A program made the translations under genes and the position numbers. Positions 5,742-6,078 of a stretch of 6,078 nt of DNA are shown here, one piece after another (the stretch's first letter is position 1; the number at the start of each line of letters is the position of its first letter). The stretch covers positions 1 through 6,078 of the forward strand of contig JAEWWC010000062.1 in NCBI GenBank assembly GCA_023396555.1, read 5' to 3'. Origin of the DNA: Bacillota bacterium. Lineage in GTDB: Bacteria; Bacillota; Clostridia; Christensenellales; SZUA-584. A model generated the notes under the pieces. That model worked only from the letters and a program-made list of their open reading frames with translations. It had not been told where the DNA came from and did no database searches.

Positions 5742-5770
5742 TAAAAGGCGCGTCATGGCTGGACGCGCCC
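5737..5770 (-). terminator. Intrinsic terminator after the membrane protein gene
   Basis: GGCGCGTC (5747-5754) and GACGCGCC (5762-5769) form a perfect eight-base GC-rich stem with a seven-base loop. Read on the minus strand, the stem is followed directly by TTTTATATAAAT, the classic layout, 16 bases beyond the membrane protein stop codon. Its AT tail overlaps the tail of the opposing terminator at 5691-5741. Confidence 0.85.
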
Positions 5771-5785
5771 GAAGTTCATATGGTC

Positions 5786-6078
5786 TTACTGTTCCGCAGA
5801 CGGATAGTTTGGCGGTTCCGACTCCGAGCCATCCTTGCCGGTAAATATCTTGACGATGACACCGGAAATGGGGATCGCCAAGAATATGATCCAGCCTGGA
5901 TGCCATAACCCCCAAACGAAACCCATCAGCATGTATGCAGCAACGCACAGCAGAGAAACGATACCAGAAATCTTGCCGGATGCGTCCTTACGGTTGACCA
6001 CTATATCGACGATGATGGACACGATAGGAATGGCAAGGAACACCACCCAGGCGATATGCCAGGCACCCATTGTGAAAC
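5786..6078 (-). CDS. Small membrane protein with duplicated Trp/His hairpin (N-terminus beyond window)
   Basis: At least 96 residues are visible; the frame is open to the right edge. There is an ATG at 6070, but the codons before it (Phe-Thr) continue an internal repeat, so the real start is probably outside. Counting from that ATG, GAWHIAWVVFLAIPI (2-16) and GLWHPGWIIFLAIPI (54-68) match at 10 of 15 positions, 52 residues apart. Three hydrophobic helices are likely at about 5-25, 36-55 and 58-77, followed by a polar, acidic C-terminal tail (TGKDGSESEPPNYPSAEQ). Similar WHPGW-FL-IPI segments occur, from memory, in small Firmicutes membrane proteins and at the C-terminus of some helix-turn-helix proteins, so the missing N-terminal part could carry a regulatory domain. 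The gene converges on the HD-GYP gene and has its own terminator. Function is unknown. Confidence 0.8.
   Translation of the reverse strand, partial: FTMGAWHIAWVVFLAIPIVSIIVDIVVNRKDASGKISGIVSLLCVAAYMLMGFVWGLWHPGWIIFLAIPISGVIVKIFTGKDGSESEPPNYPSAEQ

Overview
The window looks like chromosomal DNA of a Gram-positive, probably clostridial (Firmicutes/Bacillota) bacterium. The reasons are strong GGAGG-type ribosome binding sites, sigma-A promoters including extended -10 forms, compact intrinsic terminators, moderately GC-rich genes with AT-rich spacers, and gene families common there: an OmpR-type two-component system, a PlsC-like acyltransferase with a zinc ribbon, and an HD-GYP protein. The phylum is an inference; no marker gene settles it.

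Positions 1-2163 (minus strand) hold a three-gene operon. A response regulator (1504-2163) comes first and overlaps by ATGA a sensor histidine kinase (114-1507). A third gene follows whose first 22 codons (68 down to 1) encode what looks like a signal peptide. The kinase reading frame is broken in the HAMP linker near position 914. All catalytic boxes are present but in a different frame from the membrane sensor half, so as written the sensor is cut from its kinase.

Positions 2164-3606 hold the divergent acyltransferase gene (about 2295-3515, plus strand), with an extended -10 promoter and a strong intrinsic terminator. It is a PlsC-type domain followed by a four-cysteine zinc ribbon and an unrecognised C-terminal region.

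Positions 3607-4374 hold a minus-strand gene for a small secreted, very basic protein. It is built from six 19-residue repeats, each with one cysteine, and I cannot assign it to a known family. It has a clear sigma-A promoter, and its mRNA would begin with a stem-loop. This gene is the best candidate in the window for something undescribed.

Positions 4375-5661 (plus strand) encode a tandem HD-domain protein: an N-terminal degenerate HD module and a C-terminal complete HD-GYP module, probably a cyclic di-GMP phosphodiesterase. It converges on a minus-strand gene at the right edge (5786-6078, incomplete) for a small membrane protein with an internally duplicated Trp/His-rich hairpin. Two back-to-back terminators separate the pair.

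Taken together this is an envelope and signalling neighbourhood: a two-component system, lipid acylation, a secreted repeat protein, second-messenger turnover and a membrane protein. Nothing in the sequence proves that the separate transcription units act in one pathway.
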